DNA of 64,000 nucleotides from Armillaria gallica (taxonomy: Eukaryota > Basidiomycota > Agaricomycetes > Agaricales > Physalacriaceae), in the NCBI GenBank assembly GCA_037576215.1, contig JBANDB010000012.1, positions 682,001 through 746,000 on the forward strand. The letters run 5' to 3'. The notes below the pieces were generated by a model. That model was not told the origin of the DNA, did no database searches, and was given only the letters and a program-made list of their open reading frames with translations. Position 1 is the first letter of the stretch, and the number at the start of each line of letters is the position of its first letter. A program made the position numbers and the translations under genes. Shown one piece after another: positions 34,330-46,900 of the stretch.

Positions 34330-37300
34330 GTCGTCCAGGTCCTGATTCGCCTGCGACGACCCAAATATTTTCTGGTGCGCGTTCCGCTTCCTCTGTACCA
34401 TTACCTATCGGCCACGCTTTTTCAGACATTATACCTATCACGCATTCGGCTATACCCCGGCCCCCTAGTGAGGGGACGGTTGTTTTTACGACTTCAAAAA
34501 AACCTGTTGCTAATATACGGCCTACGCGCCAACTCACGACTTCCACGCGCCCAGTTACAGAATCAACCAACCGCTACGGTGTCCTTCGGGACTTAACTGA
34601 CGAATCTCCTTTAGGCCCCGGGGCCGCCGTCCCCACGTTACCTAAACCGGCTAAACGTCCGCCAAGTAGCTCATTACGAGTGAACGGATCGAACGACAAG
34701 TTGCCCACCATAGCAACACCCGCCATAATGACGGAAGGGCAGTCTCCCTCTGGTAGAGACACCCCCCGATCAGGTGGGGCAGGAACTAGGGTCACTCCTA
34801 TTCCTGACGAAGCGACCCCGAACCACGAAAGGGTGCCCCCACGGGACCGCTCCCGAGGCGCGGGCGAAGAGTCCAAACCTCCCCTTTCGGGTATGGGCTG
34901 CGCAGGCTCAACCCCAACGAGGGAGCGGCCAGGAAGACCGGGTGGAGGGATGTCCACCATCGAGGGGGCCACGGGTCGAATCCCTGGTAATCCCGAGGGC
35001 TCGGTACAAGGGCGACCTGTCGCCCCCCGCACCACCAAACGATCCGGAGGTCAAGAGCGGATACGTTCCCCGCATCCCATCCGGGATCAAGGTCCTTCAA
35101 GCAACCACACGGCTGAGAGGGGGGAGTCCGCTGGCGCCCAGGCGGTAGAAAGGGGGCATAAGGTATTCTTGGAAGAGGTTCCCGACGAGGAAGACGATGC
35201 CTCCTTCCGGTTGTGGGAATCGAAGGGAAGTCCGATCGTTACCCCCGGGAGTCTTCCAGCAGTTGCTGCAACGACCCCCACGACGATCCCCACTCCCCCA
35301 GTCGACTTTGGATGGGTAAAACCGTTCGAAGTTGACTGGACGCTGCGGGCTATCCACCAAGCCCCAAACGACAATGCTGCCCGTGCGGTACTCGCCCTGT
35401 GGGTCCACCAGGACAGATTGGGAGAACTGAGCGACGAACTCCTCGAAACGCTTCAGACCGAAGGGGAGCTCGCCCGTGAACATCTTTACGAACTCCGAGA
35501 ACCAATACGCTATATCCGGGGGGCCACCAGCGACCTCATGATTCCCGTACAACTAGAGCCCTGTACGGGTCGACAAACCCTCAGCACCAAGGCGCTACTA
35601 GACAGCGGGTGTACAGGGAGTGCGATCAATATCGCCTATGTCCGACAGCACGGACTCGATACCCGAAAAGTCAAAGTCCCGATCCCGGTCTACAACGCCG
35701 ACGGGACCAAGAATGCCGGCGGAGAAGTTACCGAGTTCGTAGAGCTCTGCTTAACCATAGGGGAGCATCGGGAACGCATTGATTTAGCCGTCACCGACCT
35801 GGGAAAGCGAGACGTTTACCTAGGACACGATTGGCTTGCCCGCCACAACCCCTCGGTCAATTGGCGAACCGGAGACGTAATCTTCGGACGCTGTCAATGT
35901 GTAAAAAACCCCCTCGTCCTCCCCGACGCGGACCCTGATGACCGATGGGATGAAGAGCTCGAAGACGGGGATGCGATCCTCGCCGTCTGACTAGAGGAGG
36001 AACTCATTATACGAGCCCTCCATCACGCCAACGACCTGGCTGCCAAAGCCAGCGCTGATCGACCAAAACAACCCTTCGAGGAAATGGTCCCCGAGCATTA
36101 CCATTCCTTCCGCGACTTGTTCTCGAAGGAAAACTTCGATGATCTACCCGAACGGAAACCCTGGGACCACGCTATTGAGCTCGTTCCCAACGCTAAATCT
36201 ACCTTGGATTGCAAGGTGTACCCCCTGAACCGCAATGAGCAGGAGCAGCTCGATAGATTCCTCAATGAGAATCTGGAATCTGGACGCATCCGACCCTCGA
36301 AGTCCCCGTTCGCGTCACCCTTCTTCTTTGTAAAAAAGAAAGATGGAACCCTACGACCGGTACAGGACTACCGGAAGCTTAACGAGATGACCATCAAGAA
36401 CCGTTACCCCCTGCCCCTTATCTCTGAACTAATCGATAAACTGCGCGGAGCCAAATACTTTACGAAGTTGGACGTCCGCTGGGGATATAACAACGTTCGG
36501 ATCAGGGAGGGGGATGAGGAGAAGGCCGCCTTCTGTACTAATCGTGGACTCTACGAGCCCACCGTTATGTTTTTCGGACTCACCAACTCCCCTGCGACCT
36601 TCCAATGGATGATGAACGACATCTTCCGGGACCTCATCGGCGAAGGGAAGGTCACGATCTATTTAGATGACATCCTAATCTTCTCGCGAAACCTCCAGGA
36701 GCACCAACAGATTGTGCAACGCGTTTTCCAACGCCTCCGCGACAATGAACTGTTTCTCAAGGCAGAGAAATGCGAATTCGAAGTGCTGGAAACGGAATAC
36801 CTCGGGGTGATCGTTAGCGAGAACTCCGTCCGCATGGATCCCGTCAAAATGGCCGGCATCGCCGAATGGCCAGCCCCTCGACGCAAAAAGGAGCTCCAAT
36901 CCTTTTTGGGATTTACCAATTTCTACCGGAAGTTTATCAAGATGTACTCGAAGGTCGTACGGCCCCTTACGCAATTAACCGGCAACGCCGAATGGAAATG
37001 GACGGAAGCGCAGACCAAAGCCTTCCAGGAATTGAAACGCCGGATGGCTGAGGACGTTATACTCGCCATCCCCACCGATGACGACCCCTTCCGAGTAGAG
37101 GCGGACACGAGTGAAGGAGCCGTACTCAGCCAGAAACAAAACGGAATATGGCGCCCTGTAGCATTCATGTCTAAATCTCTTAGTACCACCGAACGGAATT
37201 ATGAGATCTACGACAAGGAGCTGCTCGCCATCATGCTTGCACTCTCCGAATGGCGCCATTATCTTATGGGCGCCAAGGACACGATCGAAATCTGGACGGA

Positions 37301-38993
37301 TCATCAAAACCTCCAATACTTCCGACTCCCCCAGAAGTTAAACCGCCGACAAGCCCGTTGGGTAACGGAGCTGGCCGAATATCACTTCACGCTCCACCAC
37401 AAGCCCGGCGCCCAAAACGTGAAAGCCGACCTGCTCTCCCGAAGGAGCGATCATGACCAAGGGGCCAAGGACAATGCCGATTTAGTTGTCCTCAAGGCCG
37501 CCCACTTCCGAGCACTGGTAATGCCGACAGTAACCGAGACGCAGCAAGCGGTCGAAGAAGCTACCAGGCAGGAAGAGCTCTGGGATGAAGGAATAGCAAC
37601 CTCGCTGAATCACGAACGAGGAATCTCCCGCCGAAACGGACTCCTCTACTACGACGGGAGGATCTATGTCCCCCGTAAGAAGGCGCTACGGGGCAAGATT
37701 ATCTCCCAGTACCATGACCATATCACGGCCGGACATCCCGGTATCGAAAAGACAAAGGAATTGGTCCTCCGGGACTATTGGTGGCCCAAACTAAAGAAGG
37801 ACGTAGAAGCCTATGTAAAAGGTTGTGAAACGTGTCAACGAACCAAATCGGATACCCACGCGAAAGCAGCGCCACTACACCCCAACGAGGTGCCCGTCGC
37901 CCCCTGGACCCACATATCCGTCGACATGGTCACCGGACTCCCAGACTCCAATGGCAATGATGCCATGCTCGTGGTCGTCGACAGATTCTCGAAAGCTATC
38001 ATTCCCATCGCCTGCAACGTCGAACTATCAGCAGAAGGGTGGGCACGACTACTTCGCGACCACGTCTACGCACGGCACGGTATGCCCCAAGTCGTTATCT
38101 CCGACCGAGGCCCGCAGTTTGTCTCTAAATTCATGAAGGAACTGTATCGCCTACTCGACATCACTCAGAACGCGTCGACCGCCTTCCACCCCCAGACGGA
38201 TGGGCAGACGGAGCGAGTCAACCAGGAGATCATCAAGTATCTTCGAATATTCGTGAACTATCGACAAAACGACTGGAGTGATTGGCTACCATTAGCAGAG
38301 TTCGCTCACAACAATCGCGTACATAGCGCCACCGGGAAAAGCCCATTTATGGTACTCTACGGTCGGAACCCGAAAGTAATGCCAGACACCCAGCGCGCGT
38401 CGCCCCTGGCAAACCCGGCAGCGGAAGACTTCGCCAAGACCATGACCCAGATCCACTCCGAAACCAAGCAAGCCCTCCAAGAAGCCGCCGAACGGATGAA
38501 GAACCAGTACGACAAACGCCGCCAGGACGCACGCATATATCAGATCAACGACCGCGTCTGGCTCGATGCCACCAACCTTCATCTTCCCCGACCCAAAAAG
38601 AAACTCGATGACAAACGTGTTGGTCCCTTCCAAATCCTCGAGAAAGCGGGCGCTAGCGCATATAAACTAAAACTGCCACCGCACTGGAAAATCCACCCAC
38701 GCTTCAACAAAAAACTACTTACCCCATACAGACCCCCGGCCTTCCCTAACCAAGAGGCCCCACCGCCGCCGCCGCCCGACCTGATCGAGGAAGAAGAACA
38801 GTACGAGATCGAAACGATCCTCGACGCGAAGCCCAGACGCATACGCGGAAAGCACGGCCAAAAGTCCCGTACTACAATGGACTATTTTGTCCAATGGAAA
38901 GGGTGGACACGGGAGCACAACTCATGGGTAAGGGAAGAGGACATGGTACACGCACGAGAGGCTATACAGGAATTCGAACGGCGCGCCCTATAA
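34311..38993 (+). CDS. pol: Pol polyprotein: protease, RT, RNase H, integrase, chromodomain
   Basis: One frame, open from 34311, broken only by UGA at 35988-35990. Upstream part: linker, then aspartic protease LLDSGCTGSAIN (catalytic Asp at 35601) and LGHDWLARHNPSVNW. Downstream part, numbered from the ATG at 36084: RT with YLDD at about residues 192-195; RNase H (VEAD at about 340, YEIYDKELLAI, WTDHQNLQYF); integrase zinc finger H-x-H...CETC at about 545-585; DDE catalytic core (VDMVTG, ISDRGPQF, QTERVNQE) at about 610-715; and a chromodomain (YFVQWKGWTREHNSWVREED) at about 905-966. Translation probably needs a -1 shift from gag and readthrough of the UGA. The RNase H motif EADTSEGAVLSQ looks about three residues shorter than is usual after the first catalytic Asp. 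Confidence 0.9.
35988..35994 (+). promoter_or_regulatory. UGA-CUAG readthrough-type stop in pol
   Basis: The stop reads GTC TGA CTA GAG and the same frame continues without interruption through the RT. UGA followed by CUA(G) is the established leaky-stop context of alphaviruses and of several fungal and animal genes, including basidiomycete peroxisomal readthrough isoforms. Confidence 0.6.
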
Positions 38994-39331
38994 CGGGGAT
39001 AGCTATGGGCCCCATAGATTACGACACTAACGACGCGCGCACGACTATTTATTCCTTAAAGGCCTGCTCGGACGAGATAAGGACTCGCCTAGGCCCCTCT
39101 TCTCACCACCATGCGGAAAATCCTCGCCTTGCAGCGAAAACAACTCGGGCAAGACAATGTCGCAGCACGCATGGCGTCGGTGTAGCATGGAGAAATCCCT
39201 CGTTTGAAGGAGAAACCACCTCTCGATAACAATGTTGCAGACTCCATGACCATAGACCGAAACGGAATGACAATGACGCCTGGGGAGCGACCTTACTGGC
39301 AGTCGGGACGCCTGCCCTAGCGAGGGGGTGA
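38994..39331 (+). other. Chromovirus 3' region with polypurine tract
   Basis: No env-like frame. The last bases before the 3' LTR, GCGAGGGGGTGA (39320-39331), are the polypurine tract used for plus-strand priming. Confidence 0.6.
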
Positions 39332-39686
39332 TGTTACGATTTATTCATTTTTTCCTTATCTTATCTTATCTCGGCACCTCGGCATCTCGGCGCCTCGACG
39401 CGCACGGACCATCCCCAACCATCAAACCCCAGAACTTCTATCGAAGCCGCAACCCATCCGTACTAACTATAGAATAGACGCACGTATATAAGTAATACCC
39501 GTAGAACCCTGTACCCCAGCTTTGAGCTAAGTTTAATACACCCCGGACTTTCTCTTATCGCTAGCCGAGAGATCACTGCGTATACCGCTCCGCTGTAGCA
39601 GACGTCACGGTTCTATCGGCCTATCCGAACGCGAGATAGCGCATCATTAGACGCCTAGTCTGTTATTCCCGGGTCCGGTCATAACA
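39332..39686 (+). repeat. 3' LTR
   Basis: 355 bp, TGTTACG...ATAACA. Compared with the 5' LTR it has 16 extra bases in a CTCGG-repeat region and four transitions, each at a CpG. Confidence 0.95.
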
Positions 39687-39900
39687 CTGACTTGAACGAC
39701 TATTGAACTGGTGAGACGCTCTACCAACGGAGCTAAGAGGGACTAATGATATGCTGAAATTCAAGTAACTTAGTACATCCCAACAGAGTAACAGAAGAAT
39801 CAAAAAAGACCATCCGGAGCGATATCACATGGCACGAGCCGGAATTGAACAGGCTCTTTGCGTGGTTCCCGATGAACCATCGCGCTGTGAGATAAAGCTG
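39687..39900 (-). repeat. Remainder of tRNA-like repeat split by chromovirus, plus type B copy
   Basis: 39687-39742 completes the type A repeat whose other end is at 30968-30981 (TCCCTCTAGCTGAC). 39828-39895 is the linked type B copy (minus-strand GCCTGTTCAATTCCGGC T-arm). Removing the LTR element and one CTGAC restores one continuous tRNA-like module. Confidence 0.65.
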
Positions 39901-40544
39901 ACTTGTTGGCTAGTATGGCAATACACTCAGTGCTACCAAACAATGGTGCAGAGCAGGGTGTTAATCCACAGTAATGACAGGCAGGTTGACAGGACATAGG
40001 CATAATATGAGCGTGCATAGTAAGTTGGAGAACCAAGAATATGCCCATCTGCATGCACAAGGCTGCAGGGTGGAAGAACAGATAGAGAATCTCATATGGG
40101 AGAGTAGTAGAAGAGAAAGAAGAAGGGCAGATAGAAGGAATCAAGAACTAGACCAGCCGATAAAGTGACATGCTCAGCACTCCGTCCAGCGAATAGGTAA
40201 TAATGTAGGCCAAGGGAAGCACGAGAAGTGATGCCAGGGTTCAGTAGACCAGCATTGAGGGAAAGAATAGATGTTTATTCATCAGGAAATCTCACCTTCC
40301 TCTATAATAACACAATCCAATAAGTAATGGTATAGCTCCACAAGACAGGACATGTGAAGAGCAACAAGGTAGAAGAACTTGAAGACCTGAACGTAGAGGA
40401 ATATTGCGCATCCTTGTTCTCATTTGTAGAGGAACTGACAATGGTAGTGAAGAGGTATGCATTTTCACTAAAGATATCATCTCTAGCCTAAACGAAGTCA
40501 GAGAACTGATCACCGATCAAAGGAAAACTAGGATGGAACATATT

Positions 40545-40735
40545 CCCTCTAGCTGACTTGAATGGCTCTGCCAATGCAGCTAAGAGGGATTGATAGTATG
40601 CTGGAATTTAAGCAATAGGTAATAGAGAGAAAGTGAAAAAGGTCTATCTCATCGCATTTGTATGGCACGAGCTAGAATCGAACAAGCTCTATGTGTGGTC
40701 CCGATATGCAATCATACCATCAGATGAAGCTCAGT
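40545..40735 (-). repeat. Composite tRNA-like module, type A part shortened
   Basis: 40545-40589 keeps both acceptor-like ends (TCCCTCT and AGAGGGA) but lacks about half of the interior. 40662-40735 is the linked type B copy with GCTTGTTCGATTCTAGC. Same spacing as the modules at 29041 and 39687. Confidence 0.5.
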
Positions 40736-40739
40736 ACAG

Positions 40740-43600
40740 AGGGATATTTGACTATCTCATTAGCTCAGCGAGAATATGGCATAACGAAACAGAGTGCTAA
40801 TTGATAGTAATGGTACACGTTGACATATTAGATGGACTACATGATTCAGAAGAATCTTTTGAAGAGATCGCCATGCGTAACAAGTGGGGAAAGTGTACCC
40901 AATAAGTCTTGTCTAGAAGAAAAAAAGAGTACACATACACACAAGCCAGGACAGCGGCAAGGATGGTGACTGCACTAACCTTCACGCGCAAGATGGCATT
41001 GAAGGTGAGTGCCACATGGGAAGGTATGAGCTGACGTTCCATCAGAGTCATTGTCAGTGAATACAGTTTGTCACATACCAAAAGTCAGGGCATGAAGGCA
41101 AGCCAAGTTCAGTAAACCTGCAGAGACAGCATTAGAACAATATCAAGGGAAAGAAAAGATGCTTAATCCTCTCTCTGTCCACAGCTACATCTGTTTCTTT
41201 GAGTGAGCACGCCACGAGTCTCTGATGGAAAAGATGCAGATAATCCAAGAGCATGTCACTTAACTGAACGTGCTGCGAAAGATGCATCACTTGCCTGAAG
41301 TTCTGTAGGTTGCCATTGTTTTCCTGTACAGCAAACACGACAGTTGTTGCTAAATTACAAGAGCAGGTTAACAGGAGGCACAGAAGTGATGAGGAGCTGA
41401 TAGTGCAGATTCCATGCAACCTGAATAACCAAGAAATCAGAGCAACGTCAAGCAAAAGAAGAGACATGCACACTTCCACTACCAATCCATCCTCCATCTG
41501 TGACTACCTCAGACTGCTGGCTCATCCAGTGTCAACATACATGCACATCTTCAGTCCCTCTTCTCCTCATGCCCTCTACCATCACTGGCTGCTGCGAATT
41601 GCCCAATCTGGAATGCTTTGACGGAGGATGGTCATGTACACAACTGAGCAATGTGAGTTCTTGTTGGTGTGCTGTGGGCCTACGTTTAGAAGATCAGTGG
41701 AAATAGTATACAGTAGACGTGCCTACCAAGTTCACATTCATCTTTGGTGGTTGTGACTGACATGAAACTGGCCAGGTAAAAGAGCTGATGCTCTGACCTC
41801 AGCCTCAACAGTACACAGTATGACATCGATGAAGTTCCATGTTAGCATTCAATTTGCTTTGCACAATGGTATGGTTTGGAAAAGACGTGAACTGTGTCAA
41901 GCTGAAGAGTTGGGGTTGGTGACATCCACATTGAAAGAACAATGCACACACTGCAGTGATTTCCTGATGACTCCTCAACAACCCTTAGGTAGAAAAGCAT
42001 CCGCCTCAATGACTCTGAGTTTTGCTGAGGATCGACTATTGGAGCCAGACAGCCTTAGCGGAGAAGATGACAGAGCTCTGAGCATTCTCTCCTCGGTCAC
42101 ATAGTAGGAAGTTTTGAAGAGGAAAATTGCATGCCTTCTTTCCTTGGTGGCACAAAGCAGTCTCCCTGGGTCCTGCAGACATCTGCTCTGATGGTTGCTG
42201 GTAGCGCGCACTGTTTAAGTCAGAGAGAAAGAAGATACGAGGTAATGCACATGGCCTTGACGCAATCAAAATTTCAAAATCCCTTCTTGCCTTCACATCA
42301 GCCATCCATTTATAAAAGTGAATGACCAATGTGACCTTGTCACTTCAAAGTCCTCACTCTAGCAATGTGTGGCAGCCCAGGTAAAAATTACAACTTGTCC
42401 ATCATAAATATAGCCGCTGATGAGGCAGATTATTGATAGGTGTTACTGGCAGAATCAAGTCACCAGTCACTGGAGCACTTGGGCTCTATCATTGTTGGCT
42501 ACACTGATAGGTTCTTTAAAGAAATATCTTGCACCAAAGAGCATACATCAACATCAGAGGTCAGTCACATATTTATTTGCCACAAAATAAACAGAACAAA
42601 TTTTGACCAGTGCTGACTATTATCGCTAGAGAGTACATACCCTCTCCAAGATGTTAATCCCAGTCTGAATCCTCAACACAACAACAATGACTGCTCTCTT
42701 GCATTACCTTCCAAGCCGTTCTCATGACGGTAACTTGTGGTAGCTCCTTGATTGTAGTTGAAGAGCCCCAAGGCACTGATTCTATCTAATCATCGGGCAC
42801 TAGATAGAACAGCAAACTTTGGCAAACTCACTTCATAAATGTGATTCATGCGTTCCAAATGTGACTGAAGCAGATGAACACTGACATATAGGCCAGTATC
42901 TAATAGATATATCATATTAGGCTGCATCGAGGGAAATAGTCATAAGTGTATCAATCTGTGCATCCAACAGCTCTTCCATGGTGATCACCTTGACTCTCTG
43001 GCTCAGTTTCCAGGCCATGTTGGAGGAGGACATTACTTGGTGGGCCCATGCATTCCCTGTCTCTGGTCCCAGTGTATTCATGCCTATCCATCTCCTCCTG
43101 AAGCTAATTTTCTTGATTATCTGTAGCCATAAAATGCGCCACATATACTGTAGAGGGGCTGTTTAGAGATTTTAAAGGCCAGGGAATTCATTGGTCAAGT
43201 TTTCAAAGCGATCTGATGTATGTAGCACCTCCAAAATGCGAATTTTCGGTGATTTTCTGCTATTTTTCACTATTTTACCATTTTTACCCCCTCCCCAGGG
43301 CCCCCATACCTCACCAGAGGCTTTGCTTTTATGCTATTTATGTTTATGCATATTCTAGTACCATCCCCTGACCCACCCAGTAGTCTGAGGAAGCCCCAAA
43401 TGAGCCAAAATGCGAATTTTGTCTGAAAATGGCCTGATATTAATACTATCAATGCCATGGCACAGCGAATTCTAGGTGCAATTGATGGGCTGATTTGACC
43501 AGCCCAATAAGGGAAAAAAAAAAAGTGCACTAAAGGGAGGGGCCGATTGGGATATTATAAATATAAGAGTGGAAGGTCATATGGAGACATGGATATATAA
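40740..43600. other. Decayed duplicate block and unassigned AT-rich DNA
   Basis: 41440-41510 and 41690-41760 resemble exon-end blocks of the 24-29 kb units (CCACTACCAATCC; CAGTAGACGTGCCTACC). The short frames here lack domains. 42330-43600 shows no gene; a small motif AAAATGCGAATTTT occurs twice (43236 and 43409). Confidence 0.4.
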
Positions 43601-43610
43601 ATATCTAATG

Positions 43611-43710
43611 TCAATATGGTATAGTGGTTAGCATATCTACTTGGAAAAGTCATGTGATATTGCTGAAAATCTTTTTAAGGTCCTGGGTTCAATTCCTGAG
43701 TCTGCTAGAT
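43611..43710 (+). repeat. tRNA-like sequence with A- and B-box
   Basis: TGGTATAGTGGTTAGCAT (A-box and D-arm as in many eukaryotic tRNAs) is followed 60 nt later by GGTTCAATTCC (B-box). The middle is too long and the acceptor ends do not pair, so it is either an intron-containing tRNA pseudogene or the head of a tRNA-derived SINE. Confidence 0.4.
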
Positions 43711-43979
43711 TTTCTGATGATGTTATGAGTTAGGCTGCTGACTAATATACCATATAATCCTGAGAAATTGAATATTTTCAACTGATGCTCATATTGTGTT
43801 TTCAGTATGTGTCAACTGACACTATTTAAGTAGAAATCTAGCAGCCAAGGCTGTGGAAAGAGCCTTTGCTCTTTTAAAGCTGAGCCTCTGCAGTGTTATA
43901 ATGCTTGTAAGACTTGGCCAAGTTTGTTGAAGTTATGCCAGAGAGTGAATGACTCCATCTTTATCCTTGACTGCTTCTC

Positions 43980-46900
43980 CATTACTTAGTGTTACTGGTT
44001 TTTCAGACCTTTGCACATCTATTCAATGCTCTGCTGGTGCCCTTCAAGTGTTTGAGCAGTGCACCAACATGGCTGCTCTTGCTGCTCAAGCATACAAGAA
44101 ATCACTGGAGGAGTCCCTTTAAATCTGGCATGACGCTATTGTCAATGAGGGTGAAGATGTGCTGAAGGGGGTGGTGTTCAAGGATCCAGTATTTGAAGTG
44201 TAGCTGCATGAGGTCTTGAAGTTAATGGACTTGTTGTCAAGAATCCCTTCTTTGGTCTATTCCCCTGTAGCTGCTTTTTGCCCTGTCCCTGCACTGAGTG
44301 AGTCTTTCTTTTATTTTTGAGGTTTTCAATTTTGAGCTTTCTCTTTCTAGAATTCACTTTTACATGACACTCTACCATGACACAATCAGCTGCTGGTCTG
44401 ACTTGTTTGCCTGAGGAAGCTAGGCCTTCATCTTCTACCACACCCATCTTGGCACCTAGTCCTCCTAATGAACCTGCCCTTTCATTGCCCTCTCGCAATA
44501 CTTCCATATCAAGCTCTTTGGCAGACACTGCAATGAAGATGTGAGGTCTTGCCAAGAAAGACCCTGCCCTGTCAAAGGCAGGCTCAGTCAATGGTGATGA
44601 GTATAACGAAGAGTTAGGGATGCTTTTTCTTTCAGATAAAGCCAAAGATTGTATTATGGTGCCAGGCACCCCTGATGAAGATCCTGATTTAGACTTCCTT
44701 TTCCCTGCTTGCCACAGCCTAAAAGGTTGCATCGCCACTAATAGCAATGCTGGGTCCCCTAGTAAGCTGTCCAAGAAGAAGAAGAAGAAGAAGAAGGCCA
44801 CTAAGTGCTGTCATGCTGCAGCTAGCAACAAGACTTTGGGAGCACCCGATGTTGTCTAGGTCGCTGGTAGTTGTTTTTCTCTTTTTCATTTGGACTTTTT
44901 ACATACATATAGCTGTACTTGCACCTCTATGGCATATTTCTTACTTTACATGAGCTAGTGCCACAAGTGTGGATAGGTACTTGAAATAAATGCAATGTTT
45001 TCATCTGCTCTCTTTATGTGATGTGAGGTCCGTTTGCAAAGAATACCTAAGTCTCCTTTCCAGTGAGACTAGTGAAGTTCTCATGCCTATGAGATATTAT
45101 ACACACCTTGCCAGGTCACTAGTGATCCTCTGAAGGTGACTAGTGAACTTGTTCTAAATTACAAGTCCACTAGTGATTTAGAATTTCTGCTAGGACCTGA
45201 TCATGATTGCACTGTTTGATTGATTAGATCTTGGGCTCAAATTCTTCATCACTAGTCATTTCAATTCAACTTGGGTATTCCTTTTGACAGATAGATATTG
45301 CATGAGTGGTGTTACTCATGGTCTGGACTTTAGTAATTTATCATTGAAATGTCTCAGAACTTTTTGTAAAAATTTTTGTTGAGATTTTTACTAAGTTCAA
45401 GTGCACAGTTCTCCCCCACACTATAAATTCAATATCCTCATTGACTAGTCACTTTGTTATCTCACTAGTGGACATCTTTTTGTGCCTAGCCTCATCACTC
45501 CAAAGGTTTTCAAACTTTCTATTCAAATTTTTGTCACTAGTCATGTCCAATCCTGCCAGCTCTCCTTATTGCTCAAGGCAACAATGCCATCCAAGCTGCT
45601 GACACATTGTGGGATCTCAAGAAAGGGGTACCTTTGGAGACTATCATTGACCAGTGCAAGGGTGTTTGTGCCATCAGGGTATGTGGACACTAGTTCTTTT
45701 TATACAAAATTTTCACTGACTAGTGGTGCAGGCAGAGCTTGTTATTCAGCATCCCACCGCTGTCATAGATGACCCGAAGGCTGAAGATGTGGTCTTTCAC
45801 ATGAAGCAGGCTTTTGAGCACATTCTTGATGTGCATCTGACAACCCTGATGTTCCAGGACTACCACACTGTTCGTTCCTTTACTGGGACTATTCATAGTG
45901 AGTGCCAAAAGCAGTCAGCAGCTGTAGCAAGTGCCATTGCCACTGTTACCACTCCTGCTGCTTCTGCTCCTGCTGCTCCTGCCAAAACCATGGCCACTAG
46001 TGGCAAGGCTAAGGCTTCTAAAGCAGTGAGTACCTTTCTAGTTGTTGTTCTTTCACTTTCTGACTGACTATTTAGACTATTAGCCTGCTAAATGAAGCTG
46101 TTGTCTTGCAAAGTCACAAGCTATTGTTGAGAACTTGTCCAATGAAGAAGCTAGTGTTGTTGCAGCAAATGAGGAGGATACGGTCATGGGTAACCCTGAT
46201 GCTTCCAATGCACTGCAGGAAACTGACTCGGTATTGTTTACCTTAGCTATTGTTCATCACAAGGCTGATACCATCATTTCACGCTTTGAACAGATGAATA
46301 TTGATGAAGACGTTGACGTCATTGTCAATCATGACCCTACTGCCAGTAACATTGTCAAAGGGCACAAGATCCTGCTCCCCAAGTTCCTCAAGAACAAGAA
46401 GGCTGCTCAGGCTGCTCAGGTTAGTCTACTAGTTGGGTTTCTTCTTTACTAATCTAAGGTTTTCTTTCAGAGGGAAAAGGAGAAGGCAGAGCATCATGTG
46501 GAGGCAATTCAGATGAACTTATATCACTAGTAGCTGGCTTTAACTCATCTTTTCACAATTACCAGGCCACTGAAGTGACTATCACCAAAGGGAGGCCAAC
46601 AAGGCTGCTATCCAAGCCAGGAAGCATCCTCGTGTGTCTACTGACCATGCTTTCAAGGATTCCCCTTTCACTATTGCTGATATGTGCTTGCTAGTGAGCT
46701 ACACGATGCACTATTGACCTTCTTTCTTTTACTAGTGGCTGACTTAGCTATCAACACTGAGGCTAGTCAGAGCACTGTTGATGCTGCAGCCATGCTAGTC
46801 AGTGCTGGAGATCATGTCAATCATTCTGAGAGTGTTTTGCACTCTAGAGAGGCTGATCTTTGCAACAACGTGATTGCTACGACTCACAAGATTGAGTACT

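Larger units (their letters stand above)
30977..39691 (+). mobile_element. Nearly intact Ty3-type chromovirus with 5-bp target duplication
   Basis: LTRs 30982-31320 and 39332-39686 are flanked by CTGAC at 30977-30981 and 39687-39691. The 8.7-kb element has, in order, self-complementary primer site, small 5' ORFs, gag with CCHC knuckle, aspartic protease, reverse transcriptase, RNase H, integrase and C-terminal chromodomain, then a polypurine tract. Domain order (RT before integrase) makes it Ty3/gypsy; the chromodomain makes it a chromovirus. The LTRs differ by only four transitions and one 16-bp indel, so insertion is recent. It sits inside a type A tRNA-like repeat (30968-30981 continues at 39687-39742). 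Confidence 0.95.

Noticed and set aside
34680..34682. Independent start of the protease ORF here
   Set aside because: The codon is GTG, and the frame is open back to 34311 with no ATG nearby, so a recoded fusion with gag fits better.
36084..36086. Separate RT protein starting at this ATG
   Set aside because: The frame is continuous with the protease frame across one UGA, and RT homology begins about 30 codons further on; readthrough is the simpler model, though internal initiation is not excluded.
44178..44801. 207-codon minus-strand frame
   Set aside because: Antisense of the Ser/Pro- and Lys-rich exons of the plus-strand relic; its phenylalanine run is the complement of the GAA repeat.
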